From CAZJDV01 sp964544865 (lineage in GTDB: Bacteria; Chloroflexota; Dehalococcoidia; Lucifugimonadales; CAJWER01), in contig CAZJDV010000097.1 of assembly GCA_964544865.1 (NCBI GenBank), forward strand, positions 1 through 8,244: a stretch of 8,244 nucleotides of DNA, read 5' to 3'. The position numbers and the translations under genes were made by a program. This document shows, piece by piece, positions 1 through 6,525 of the stretch. Position 1 is the stretch's first letter. Each line of letters begins with the position of its first letter. The notes below the pieces were generated by a model, which saw only the letters and a list, made by a program, of their open reading frames with translations, made no database searches and had not been told where the DNA came from.

Positions 1-1
1 C

Positions 2-688
2 GAGATATTCGACCGATTCGCTGAAAACCTGCCCTCTGGCAAGCGCATCCGGTGGAACGAGTGCAGCCCCGCCTTCATCGAAAAGGTAAGTATGACAGGG
101 AGGCCTTTCTATACCCGGCTGGTTCCAACGGGGCTGTCCCGGGTACCTGGGCTTGCCGAGGGCCTGGCCGGTGGCGCGAGCGTGCTGGAGCCGGCCTGCG
201 GAGTGGGGATCGGCCTTGTACGGATTGCGCAGACCTATCAAGGCGTAACCGTGGTGGGCGTGGACGGAGACGCCAGCTCCCTCAAGGCTGCGGAGGATAG
301 GATAGGGCAGGCGGAACTGTGAGACAGGGTGTCCCTGGTTCACAGCCCTCTGGAGGACATCAGTGACCGGGAGCAGTACGACCTGGTTCTTATCAACATC
401 TCCATGCACGGGTGCCGGGACAAAGCCAGGGTCGCGCAGAACGTTTATCAGGCCCTGAAGCCTGGCGGCAGATTCGTAATCTCCGATTTCCCTTTCCCCC
501 CTTCCACGGGAGAGACGCGGACCGTCCCCACTCAGCTGATGTGTGGCATTCAGTTCTTCGAGGCGCTGCTGGGCGCCCAGTTGCTGGCCACCCAGGCGTT
601 CGTCGACCTGCTAGACCACCACGGTTTCAGGGACGTGGGTTACCTGGACCTAACCTCTGGCCATACACTGACGTACGGGCGGAAGTAG
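2..688 (+). pseudogene. SAM-dependent methyltransferase, 5' truncated by window, split by in-frame TGA
   Basis: Frame 2 is open from the first base and codes a class I (Rossmann) SAM-dependent methyltransferase to a TAG at 686-688, interrupted once by TGA at 320-322 (codon 107 of the visible frame). The visible protein has motif I VLEPACGVGIG (about residues 61-71), the acidic loop GVDGD (86-90), the DLVLINISMHG strand and the LKPGGRFVISD motif. The order and C-terminal half resemble Rv2258c-like methyltransferases, which carry an N-terminal winged helix that would lie outside the window. Homology continues across the stop without a frame change: AEL-stop-DRVSLV matches the usual helix-to-strand join, so one base substitution such as CGA to TGA explains it. 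A short protein from ATG 92 would lack the rest of the fold. A GTG at 329 could allow restart but has no convincing Shine-Dalgarno. Family call is fairly sure; inactivation is inferred, and a sequencing error is possible. Substrate unknown. Confidence 0.8.
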
Positions 689-758
689 AGTGAGCTGATG
701 GACTGCCCGCCCGCCAGCGGTCCAGCATCGGCGACGAGTTTGCTAATAACGATTTCTG

Positions 759-798
759 CAGTGCGGAGGGCGTCGAGAACGCTTCGCTCTCCGCACTG
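759..798. repeat. Long hairpin downstream of the split methyltransferase
   Basis: Ten perfect pairs join CAGTGCGGAG (759-768) to CTCCGCACTG (789-798). The stem can grow to 14 pairs with one G-U (769/788), leaving a 12-base loop. It begins 70 bases after the methyltransferase stop and ends 129 bases before the next promoter. The 3' flank on the plus strand is GGTTTCAG, so there is only a short T run, and the minus strand has none. It could be a weak intrinsic terminator for the methyltransferase, an RNA-stabilising stem, or a dispersed repeat. The rest of 689-927 shows no supportable gene. Confidence 0.6.
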
Positions 799-927
799 GT
801 TTCAGTGTTGCAAGAGGGTCCAGGCGATTTCCATCAAGATCGGGTGGACAGAGCACAAGTGCCGTGATGAGGTCCAGTTCGCTGCGCCACCGGGGGTGGA
901 ACACCCGCACGCGCCCCCTCGCCGACG

Positions 928-956
928 TTGTCCTTCCACTGCTCTCCGGTTACAAT
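928..956 (+). promoter_or_regulatory. Sigma70-like promoter of the CocE-family hydrolase
   Basis: TTGTCC (928-933, 4 of 6 to TTGACA) and TACAAT (951-956, 5 of 6 to TATAAT) are separated by exactly 17 bases. The expected start point is near 962-964, just at the Shine-Dalgarno and about 16 bases ahead of ATG 979. This makes the in-frame ATG at 928 unusable, since it would overlap the -35 box. Prediction from sequence only. Confidence 0.55.
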
Positions 957-963
957 TCGCTCC

Positions 964-971
964 GGGAGGAG
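964..971 (+). promoter_or_regulatory. Ribosome binding site deciding the hydrolase start
   Basis: GGGAGGAG ends 7 bases before ATG 979. The longer in-frame alternative at 928 has no comparable site, so 979 is preferred. Confidence 0.8.
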
Positions 972-978
972 CGATCCC

Positions 979-2655
979 ATGAGCGATGCGACTGGACAAC
1001 CGATGCGGATTCGGATGGACGTGAAGGTTCCGATGAGTGACGGCGTCCTGCTGTCGGCGGACATCTACATGCCACCGGCCGGCGGGCCGTTCCCCACCCT
1101 GCTGGTCAGGACGATCTACCACAAGCAGGCTGACCGTTACCTGGCGTGGACGGAGCGGTTCGTCGAGAGCGGCTACGCCTGCGTGATGCAGGACTGCCGG
1201 GGCCGGCACGACTCCGACGGAGCGTGGGAGCCCTACATCCACGAGGCCGGCGACGGCCACGATACCATCGAGTGGATCGGCGCCCAGCCCTGGTCCGACG
1301 GCAATGTGGGGACGTACGGTGTGTCCTACCTGGGATTCACCCAGACCCAGCCGGCGACTCGGCGCAGCCGCTTCCTGAAGGCCATCACGCCGATAGCCTC
1401 CCAGCAGGACAATTTCGGTCACCAGCGCGTGGACGGCGTGCTGCAGCAGCACGTAGCCCAGTTCTTCATCAACATGGCCGGGCGCACCATGAAGCAGGGG
1501 TCCACGGCATACATCGACTGGGACGAGCTGCGCCGCCGGTTGCCCCTCGTGTCCGCGGTCGACGACATCGTGGATCTGCCTTTCTACAGGGAGATCGTCC
1601 GCCACCACACCTTCGACGACTTCTGGAAGTCATCCTCGATGCGGTACCAGTACGGCGAGGTGGAGACGCCGGCCTATTTCATCACCGGCTGGTACGACAA
1701 CCTGGTCCACGAGACGTGCAAGCTCTACCGGGGCTGGGCCGGCCAGGCGAGGACGGAGGAGGCCAGGAAACGCACGCGGCTGCTCATCGGGCCATGGGCC
1801 CACGGCAACATCGGTTCTGCGGAGCCCTTCGGCGCAGTGAGCTTCGGCGGCACCGCGCACGTGGACATCATCCAGGAGCAGATACGCTGGAACGACCGGC
1901 GGCTGAGGGGCGTTGAAAACGGCATCGACGACGAGCCGCCCGTTCGCGTTTTCGTAATGGGGGCCAACCGATGGCGCACCGGGCATGAGTGGCCGCTGGC
2001 CGGCGTAGAAAACACCCGGTTCTACCTCCACGGCAGGACCGGGGCCAACAGCCTTAGGGGCGACGGGCAGCTGAGCGTCACGCCGCCGGGCGACGAGGCC
2101 CACGATCGGTATAGCTACGACCCGGACGACCCTGTTCCGACCATCGGGGGCCAGTGGATGATGACGGAGGACAGCGGGCCCCTGGACCGGCGGGCCGCCC
2201 AGCGGCGGGACGACGTCCTAGTGTACGACACCGAGCCGCTGGAACGCGACCTGGAGGCGGTTGGGCCGGTGACACTGACGCTTTTCGCCTCGTCCAGCGC
2301 GCCCGACACGGACTTTACCGGGACGCTGTCCGACGTTCACCCCGACGGCAAGGCGGTCATGCTAACCGAGGGGATAATGCGCGCGCGGTTCCGCGATTCC
2401 ATCGAGCACCCGGCCCTCATGGAGCCGGGCCGCGTCTACGAGCTCAAGGTCGATATGTGGGACACGGGCAACATGTTCAAGGCCGGACACCGCGTCCGTT
2501 TAGAGGTGTCGAGCAGCAACTTCCCGCGCTACGAGCGCAACCTGAACACTGGGACCCAGCCGGGGCTGGACGCCGAGATGGCGGTGGCACAGCAGGCGGT
2601 GTTCCACGACGCTGAGCGTGCTTCGTACCTCACGCTGCCGGTGATGAGCGGGTAG
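979..2655 (+). CDS. CocE/NonD family hydrolase (peptidase S15-type alpha/beta hydrolase)
   Basis: 558-residue serine hydrolase of the family that holds cocaine esterase CocE, X-Pro dipeptidyl peptidases and glutaryl-7-ACA acylases, which cleave esters or amides. The alpha/beta-hydrolase domain fills about residues 10-300, beginning with the typical VPMSDGVLLSADIYMP strand. The QDCRGRHDSDG segment (71-81) leads to the nucleophile elbow GVSYLG with Ser116. Asp240 (GWYDN) and His275 (GPWAHG) complete the triad at CocE-like spacing. From about residue 320 to the end comes the jelly-roll PepX_C domain, including PDTDFTGTLSDVHPDG (442-457) and the GHRVRLEVSSSNFPR stretch. There is no signal peptide, so it is probably cytoplasmic. 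The start is fixed by a strong ribosome site and a promoter that excludes the upstream ATG. It appears to be a single-gene transcript, ending 9 bases from the convergent methyltransferase. Family is certain; ester versus amide substrate cannot be told. Confidence 0.93.
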   Translation: MSDATGQPMRIRMDVKVPMSDGVLLSADIYMPPAGGPFPTLLVRTIYHKQADRYLAWTERFVESGYACVMQDCRGRHDSDGAWEPYIHEAGDGHDTIEWIGAQPWSDGNVGTYGVSYLGFTQTQPATRRSRFLKAITPIASQQDNFGHQRVDGVLQQHVAQFFINMAGRTMKQGSTAYIDWDELRRRLPLVSAVDDIVDLPFYREIVRHHTFDDFWKSSSMRYQYGEVETPAYFITGWYDNLVHETCKLYRGWAGQARTEEARKRTRLLIGPWAHGNIGSAEPFGAVSFGGTAHVDIIQEQIRWNDRRLRGVENGIDDEPPVRVFVMGANRWRTGHEWPLAGVENTRFYLHGRTGANSLRGDGQLSVTPPGDEAHDRYSYDPDDPVPTIGGQWMMTEDSGPLDRRAAQRRDDVLVYDTEPLERDLEAVGPVTLTLFASSSAPDTDFTGTLSDVHPDGKAVMLTEGIMRARFRDSIEHPALMEPGRVYELKVDMWDTGNMFKAGHRVRLEVSSSNFPRYERNLNTGTQPGLDAEMAVAQQAVFHDAERASYLTLPVMSG

Positions 2656-2664
2656 GCCTTTCGA

Positions 2665-3228
2665 TCAACCGCCCGTGGCCGGTCGTCTGGTGGCAATCAT
2701 CGTGTAGGCATTGCCTTCGAGAGGATTCGGGTCGCCGTATGTAAAGCCCACTTCGTCCAGGAGCGCGCTTATCTCCTTCAGACCCAATGACCGGTCGACG
2801 ATGAGCAGCCGGCCGCCGGGACGGAGCACCCGGCCGATGTCTCGCACCAGCGCCGCCCGGCTGGCGAAGTCGGGGCGGTAGTGCAGGACCAGGGAGCAGA
2901 TGGCGAAGTCGGCGACGCCGTCCCCCAGCGATACTCCGTCCTCATCGGTCCGCCGGGCGGTCACGTTGGCAAGCCCGCGGCTCGCCGCCCCGGTCCTGAC
3001 CATGTCCACCATCTTCGGCTCGATGTCCACTGCGTAGACTTGTCCCTGAGGTCCGACGATCTCCGCGGCCGGAAAGGTCAGGAATCCGGGCCCGCAGCCG
3101 ACGTCCACGAGCGTATCGCCATCGCCCAGGCCGAGACCGTCCAGCAGCTCCGAGGGTGTAGCTTGCCCCAGCCGCGACTCCGTGTCCAGCAGGCTGGATA
3201 CCCATTCATCGCCATAGCGCTCGTTCAT
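2665..3228 (-). CDS. Class I SAM-dependent methyltransferase
   Basis: 187-residue Rossmann-fold methyltransferase of the Methyltransf_11/25/31 type. It shows motif I LVDVGCGPGF (40-49), the acidic SAM-ribose position VYAVDIEP (64-71), the ADFAICSLVLHY strand (106-117) and LRPGGRLLIVD (135-145), with a compact C-terminal GF...Y...A ending. A start 13 codons upstream (ATG 3267) is possible, but the ATG at 3228 has AGGAG eight bases ahead and begins with MNERYGDEW, a normal start for this family, so it is chosen. It is the last gene of the leftward block, 54 bases after the small HTH gene. Its TGA lies 9 bases from the hydrolase TAG, with no room for a terminator. Small soluble enzymes of this group methylate many small molecules, and the substrate here is unknown. 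It is only distantly like the split methyltransferase at the window start, so it is not an obvious duplicate. Confidence 0.88.
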   Translation of the reverse strand: MNERYGDEWVSSLLDTESRLGQATPSELLDGLGLGDGDTLVDVGCGPGFLTFPAAEIVGPQGQVYAVDIEPKMVDMVRTGAASRGLANVTARRTDEDGVSLGDGVADFAICSLVLHYRPDFASRAALVRDIGRVLRPGGRLLIVDRSLGLKEISALLDEVGFTYGDPNPLEGNAYTMIATRRPATGG

Positions 3229-3236
3229 TTTGGTCA

Positions 3237-3241
3237 CTCCT
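3237..3241 (-). promoter_or_regulatory. Ribosome binding site choosing the methyltransferase start
   Basis: On the minus strand AGGAG stands 8 bases before ATG 3228. The upstream in-frame ATG at 3267 has no such site. Confidence 0.7.
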
Positions 3242-3282
3242 GCAAGATGTTCGCAGATTCCGACCATTCGTCGAAGCCCCGA

Positions 3283-3690
3283 TCAGGTCCGCGCCCCAGC
3301 CACCCCAACTGGCCCTCGCTTCCCCGGCAGGACCTCGATCGGGGTCGGGATCAGCCACGTACCGTCGACCTTCTGGGCGCCTCTCATCCCGCCCTCTCTG
3401 ATGAGCCGACGCATTCGCTGAGGCGAGATGTCCAGATCCCAGGCGGCCATGGCCACGGTGACGTTGGCGACGTCCTCTGAGGGCCGTTCGGGTCCCAGTT
3501 CGAACTCACGTGGCGATGGCCCCTTGAAGGAGCTGAAGTCGCGGATGAGGAATCCGGTGACGTTGCCGTCTTCGTCTAGATGCTTGAGATTCCTTCCGTC
3601 GTCCGTGGGACTGTAAGACCCCTCTCCGAATGACCATAGAATCTCTATCATGTCGCCGTCCGGGTCGTCCCATAGACTCGCGTTGCCCAT
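3283..3690 (-). CDS. Small DUF2283-like protein with C-terminal helix-turn-helix
   Basis: 135 residues, apparently two domains. Residues 5-57 (WDDPDGDMIEILWS... LDEDGNVTGFLIRDFSSFKG) follow the DUF2283 layout: a D-x-D-type acidic first strand, then the DEDGNVxGFxI hairpin. Residues about 79-117 (AMAAWDLDISPQRMRRLIREGG, then TWLIPTP) look like an excisionase/MerR-type HTH_17 domain, whose usual form is a helix-turn-helix, RRLIREG and a wing ending in WLIP. A linker of roughly 20 residues joins them. The frame runs open another 63 codons upstream into the ligase gene, but AGGGGAGG six bases ahead of ATG 3690 sets the start, leaving 52 bases after the ligase stop. Being inside the permease-ligase block, it may be a local regulator or an antitoxin-like protein, but no toxin partner is seen. 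The HTH is more convincing than the DUF2283 match, and function is inferred. Confidence 0.75.
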   Translation of the reverse strand: MGNASLWDDPDGDMIEILWSFGEGSYSPTDDGRNLKHLDEDGNVTGFLIRDFSSFKGPSPREFELGPERPSEDVANVTVAMAAWDLDISPQRMRRLIREGGMRGAQKVDGTWLIPTPIEVLPGKRGPVGVAGART

Positions 3691-3696
3691 TTCCAT

Positions 3697-3701
3697 CCTC
3701 C
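3697..3701 (-). promoter_or_regulatory. Ribosome binding site choosing the DUF2283-HTH start
   Basis: GGAGG (within AGGGGAGG, 3697-3704 read on the minus strand) lies 6 bases before ATG 3690. It abuts the other in-frame ATG at 3696 directly, so 3690 is the better start. Confidence 0.7.
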
Positions 3702-3742
3702 CCTGATGGCGCGGCTCAGATGGCCGGTCAGAACGTAGTATC

Positions 3743-5308
3743 TCACTCCCGCCGCGCGGCATCCTCCTGGCGGAGGATGTGCTTCTGGATCTTGCCGACC
3801 GAGGTGCGGGGGAAATCGTCGCGGAACTCGACGAACTGCGGGACGCGGAACTTGGAGAGCCGGGACGCGCAATACTCAATGATGTCGTCCTCCGACGCGC
3901 TCTGTCCGTCCTCGAGGATGACGAAGGCCTTTATGGACTCGTCGCGCATCTGGTCGGGCACCCCGATGACGACGGCGTCGGTCACATTTGGATGGTCCTT
4001 GATAACGGCCTCGACCTCGCCGGCGGCCACGTTTTCCCCCGCCCGCTTTATCATGTCCTTGGTGCGGTCGACGAAATGGAAGTAGCCCTCCTCGTCGACC
4101 CTCACCACGTCGCCGGTCCACAGCCAGCCGTCCCGGAGGGCGTGGGCGGTGGCCCCAGCGTCCTTGAAGTACCCCTTCATCACGGTCCATCCGGGTTCGC
4201 CGCGAACCAGGAGCTCGCCGGGGACGCCGTCCGGCACTTCACTTCCGTCCTCGTCCACGACCCTGCACTCGTATCCCAGGGAGGGCATGCCGATGGTCAT
4301 GTTGTCCCGCGTGTAGTCCAGCGGGTTCGTGAGGGGCTGGCCCATCGTCTCGGTCATGCCGTATATCTGCATCATCGGCGCGCCGAACCGGTCTTGCCAG
4401 TCGTCGAGCTGGGCTTGCGTGACGTTCTGGGCGAAGATAACCAGCCGCAGCTCGTTCTGCCGGTCGGCGGCGTCTCGGGGCTGGGCCAGGACCATCCGAA
4501 TCGGCGCGGCGAACAGGCTGCTTACCGTGCACCGGTATCGGATGGCCTGTTTGATCCAGCGCGAGGCGCTGAAGCGAGGCATCAGCGCGGCGCTGGCCCC
4601 GACGGTGAGCGCGGTCATGAAGGAGTAGTACTGGGCGTTGCCGTGGAAAAGAGGCAGGGACACCAGGTGCCGGTCCTCGGGGCCCAGGCGCATGTTCTTG
4701 GATATGGCCTCGCCGAGGAATACGTAGTTCGCGTGGGTGACAAGCACGCCCTTCGGCCGGTTGGTTGTGCCCGACGTGTAGAGGATGGCGGCCTCTTCAC
4801 TCGGGTTGAGCGGCAGGTCGGCCAGCGTGTCCGGCTGGCCCTCAATGAATCGTGAGAACGGGATAATCCCTTCGGCTTCCTCGTTGGAGCCCGTCAGGAC
4901 GATCTGCCTCAGGTTAGGGCAGCTCCATCGTATTGCCCGCACCGCCGGCAGCAGGTCAGGCTGCGTGACCGATAGCACGCTCTCGGAGTGATGGACCGGG
5001 TAGCCCAGCTCGTCGGGGGGAGACAGCGGGTTCGTGGGCATCATCACGGCGCCGATCTTGGCGGTGGCGAACCAGAAAAAGAGAAACTCTGGGCAGTTGG
5101 TTAGATGCAAATTGACCTTGTCGCCCTTGGTGACGCCGTTTCTCAGTAGGGCGTTGGCGGTCCGGTTGACCATCTGGTCGAACTGCCGGTAGCTGAAGGT
5201 GCGCTCGACGCCGTCCTCCGCCTCGAATATGAGGAAGGTCTTGTGGGGGTCCATCGCGACCTTCTGCTCCAGGACCTTGCGTAGATTCCGATTTCCTACG
5301 ATGTTCAT
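3743..5308 (-). CDS. AMP-forming acyl-CoA ligase, crotonobetaine/carnitine-CoA ligase (CaiC)-like
   Basis: 521 residues, full length for the ANL superfamily, which adenylates a carboxylate with ATP and then forms the CoA thioester. Signatures in order: P-loop YTSGTTNRPKG (177-187), YGMTET (316-321), WTGD (397-400), the hinge DRTKDMIKRAGENV (414-427), and the catalytic lysine in TSVGKIQK (Lys506). The N terminus (MNIVGNRNLR), the segment with NRTAN, HLTNCPEF and AKIGAV (48-88), and the C-terminal part with RDESIKAFVILEDG and LSKFRVP align by eye with what I recall of E. coli CaiC, which is about the same length. This supports both the family and the start at 5308, which has no clear Shine-Dalgarno. 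It begins 16 bases after the permease stop, so translation coupling is likely. Odd point: Asn183 where the P-loop usually has Gly or Ser. The substrate may be carnitine-like or another small acid; general fatty acyl-CoA ligase is the alternative. Confidence 0.92.
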   Translation of the reverse strand: MNIVGNRNLRKVLEQKVAMDPHKTFLIFEAEDGVERTFSYRQFDQMVNRTANALLRNGVTKGDKVNLHLTNCPEFLFFWFATAKIGAVMMPTNPLSPPDELGYPVHHSESVLSVTQPDLLPAVRAIRWSCPNLRQIVLTGSNEEAEGIIPFSRFIEGQPDTLADLPLNPSEEAAILYTSGTTNRPKGVLVTHANYVFLGEAISKNMRLGPEDRHLVSLPLFHGNAQYYSFMTALTVGASAALMPRFSASRWIKQAIRYRCTVSSLFAAPIRMVLAQPRDAADRQNELRLVIFAQNVTQAQLDDWQDRFGAPMMQIYGMTETMGQPLTNPLDYTRDNMTIGMPSLGYECRVVDEDGSEVPDGVPGELLVRGEPGWTVMKGYFKDAGATAHALRDGWLWTGDVVRVDEEGYFHFVDRTKDMIKRAGENVAAGEVEAVIKDHPNVTDAVVIGVPDQMRDESIKAFVILEDGQSASEDDIIEYCASRLSKFRVPQFVEFRDDFPRTSVGKIQKHILRQEDAARRE

Positions 5309-5324
5309 GGGTTAGTTACCGCGA

Positions 5325-6353
5325 CTAGCGGTTCGTAAGCTTGATGCGGGGGTCCACGACCGCCAGCAGGATATCCGAAATCAGTGTCCCGAGGACGGTC
5401 AGCACCCCCAGCATGAGCACGATGAACCCGGCCAAGTAGGGGTCCTGCTGGGTAATGCCGTATAGCAGCAGAGGCCCGATGGTCGGCAGGCTAAGCACCA
5501 CTGACACGATGACGCTGCCGCTGACCAACGCCGGCAATAGATAGCCCACGGTGCTGATCAAGGGGTTGATGGCCACCCGGACGGGGTACTTAATGATTAG
5601 CTTCCAGGGCTGGGCTCCTTTGGCCCGGGCGGTCACGACGTAGGGTTTGCCCAGCTCGTCGAGCAGGTTGTTCCGCATGATTCTCACGAGGCTGGCGGTG
5701 CCGGAGGTGCCAAGTACGACCGCCGGTATCCACAGGTGCGTGAGCAGGTCGGACCCTTTCGCCCAGCTCCAGGGCTCGTTTTGAAACTTGCTCGATATCA
5801 GTCCACCGACGCTCTGATCGAAGTAGGCGAATGCGAGGTACATCAGGACCAGTCCCAGGAGGAAGTCCGGCACCGCTAGACCTGTGAATCCCAGTAAGGT
5901 AAAGGCGTAGTCGCCTATGGAATGCTGCCGCACGGCGGAATAGATGCCCACGGGGATCGCGAACGACCAAGTAACGAGTATGGTGAACCCGGTGAGGGCC
6001 ACGGTCATCAGTATCCGGTCGCCGAGCAACTCCTTCACCGGTCTTTCGATGGCCCGGGTATTGGCGCCGCCGGCGAATGTCCCAACGAAGGACGCGCCCA
6101 GGTCACCTTGCATCATGTTCCACATCCACTTGGCGTACCTGACAAACATCGGCTGATCCAGTCCCAGGTACCTGCGCATGATCTCGATCCTCTCGTCGCC
6201 TATACCCCCGGAGAGGCTCTCCTGCATCAGGGCCTCGAAATACTCGTCGACCAGGTCGCCCTGGGGGAGCTGGATTATGACCCAGGCCAGGATGGATATC
6301 GCCCAGACCGTGAACATGGCCAGCAAGATACGGCGTGCTATGTAAGCCAGCAT
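5325..6353 (-). CDS. ABC transporter permease, DppB/OppB type
   Basis: 342-residue inner-membrane permease of the dipeptide/oligopeptide/nickel importer family (BPD_transp_1). A first membrane helix (about 8-28) with the family start MLAYIARRILLA is followed by a periplasmic stretch containing RRYLGLDQPMFVRYAKWMWNM and GDLGASF, typical of DppB. Further helices lie near 115-140, 150-176, 206-224, 265-290 and 307-335. The ATPase-coupling EAA loop is clear: RIMRNNLLDELGKPYVVTARAKG (224-246) with the following INPLIS. The C terminus IKLTNR after a DPR motif is also usual. It is first in the leftward block. Unusually, no solute-binding protein, second permease (DppC) or ATPase (DppD/F) is next to it: the neighbours are a CoA ligase and, divergently, an SDR. 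It needs those partners from elsewhere or is an orphan. The ribosome site is weak (GGGG, 7 bases from ATG). Solute unknown. Confidence 0.93.
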   Translation of the reverse strand: MLAYIARRILLAMFTVWAISILAWVIIQLPQGDLVDEYFEALMQESLSGGIGDERIEIMRRYLGLDQPMFVRYAKWMWNMMQGDLGASFVGTFAGGANTRAIERPVKELLGDRILMTVALTGFTILVTWSFAIPVGIYSAVRQHSIGDYAFTLLGFTGLAVPDFLLGLVLMYLAFAYFDQSVGGLISSKFQNEPWSWAKGSDLLTHLWIPAVVLGTSGTASLVRIMRNNLLDELGKPYVVTARAKGAQPWKLIIKYPVRVAINPLISTVGYLLPALVSGSVIVSVVLSLPTIGPLLLYGITQQDPYLAGFIVLMLGVLTVLGTLISDILLAVVDPRIKLTNR

Positions 6354-6383
6354 TTGGGTACCCCATTGCAGTCAGATCGGCGC

Positions 6384-6397
6384 CCTTCTTAAGAAGG
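6384..6397. promoter_or_regulatory. Perfect 14-bp palindrome in the permease leader
   Basis: CCTTCTTAAGAAGG is a complete palindrome with no spacer, 31 bases upstream of the permease ATG and about 50 bases downstream of its predicted -10 box. With no loop it would make a poor RNA hairpin, so a protein-binding operator is the likelier reading. Binder unknown. Confidence 0.45.
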
Positions 6398-6447
6398 ACC
6401 GCGTCCGAATTCGCCCGCCGCAACCTGTTGATGTCCGATTCGTCGAG

Positions 6448-6477
6448 ATTATACCCCGTTTGGACAGAGGGTGACCA
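6448..6477 (-). promoter_or_regulatory. Predicted promoter of the permease-ligase-HTH-methyltransferase block
   Basis: On the minus strand TGGTCA (6477-6472, 4 of 6 to TTGACA) and a perfect TATAAT (6453-6448) are 18 bases apart. The start point would be near 6441, giving a leader of roughly 88 bases to the permease ATG. The -35 box ends 13 bases from the large inverted repeat, so one bound regulator could affect both directions. Confidence 0.5.
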
Positions 6478-6490
6478 TCGAGTCCAGCGG

Positions 6491-6525
6491 ACCGGTGCAC
6501 TCCCAGATATTGGGAGTGCACCGGT
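6491..6525. promoter_or_regulatory. Perfect 15-bp inverted repeat, operator-like, between divergent promoters
   Basis: ACCGGTGCACTCCCA (6491-6505) is followed by a 5-base spacer GATAT and the exact reverse complement (6511-6525). The last T is the first base of the SDR promoter's -35 box. Each arm holds GTGCAC, and the two copies are centred 21 bp apart, two helical turns, as expected for a dimeric or tetrameric regulator bound to one DNA face. There is no T run on either side, so it is not a typical terminator. The identity of the binder is not known. Confidence 0.65.

Noticed and set aside
320..322. Selenocysteine or recoded TGA in the methyltransferase
   Set aside because: The site is not a redox or catalytic position of the family, no SECIS-like stem is evident just after it, and TGA serves as a normal stop in three other genes here.
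894..906. GGGTG-GAA-CACCC stem upstream of the hydrolase promoter
   Set aside because: Only five pairs with a 3-base loop; too weak to call a site.
698..982. 94-codon plus-strand open frame in the gap before the hydrolase
   Set aside because: No motif, no ribosome site, spans the hairpin and the hydrolase promoter.
802..1608. 268-codon minus-strand open frame opposite the hydrolase
   Set aside because: Lies antisense to clear CocE-family coding sequence, shows no recognisable motif and has the low-complexity look of a GC-bias shadow.
3691..3879. Upstream extension of the DUF2283-HTH gene into the ligase
   Set aside because: The added residues are Ser/Arg-rich out-of-frame ligase sequence, while a strong ribosome site marks ATG 3690.
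3779..4855. 358-codon plus-strand open frame opposite the CoA ligase
   Set aside because: The ligase strand carries every ANL motif; the antisense product has none and no ribosome site.
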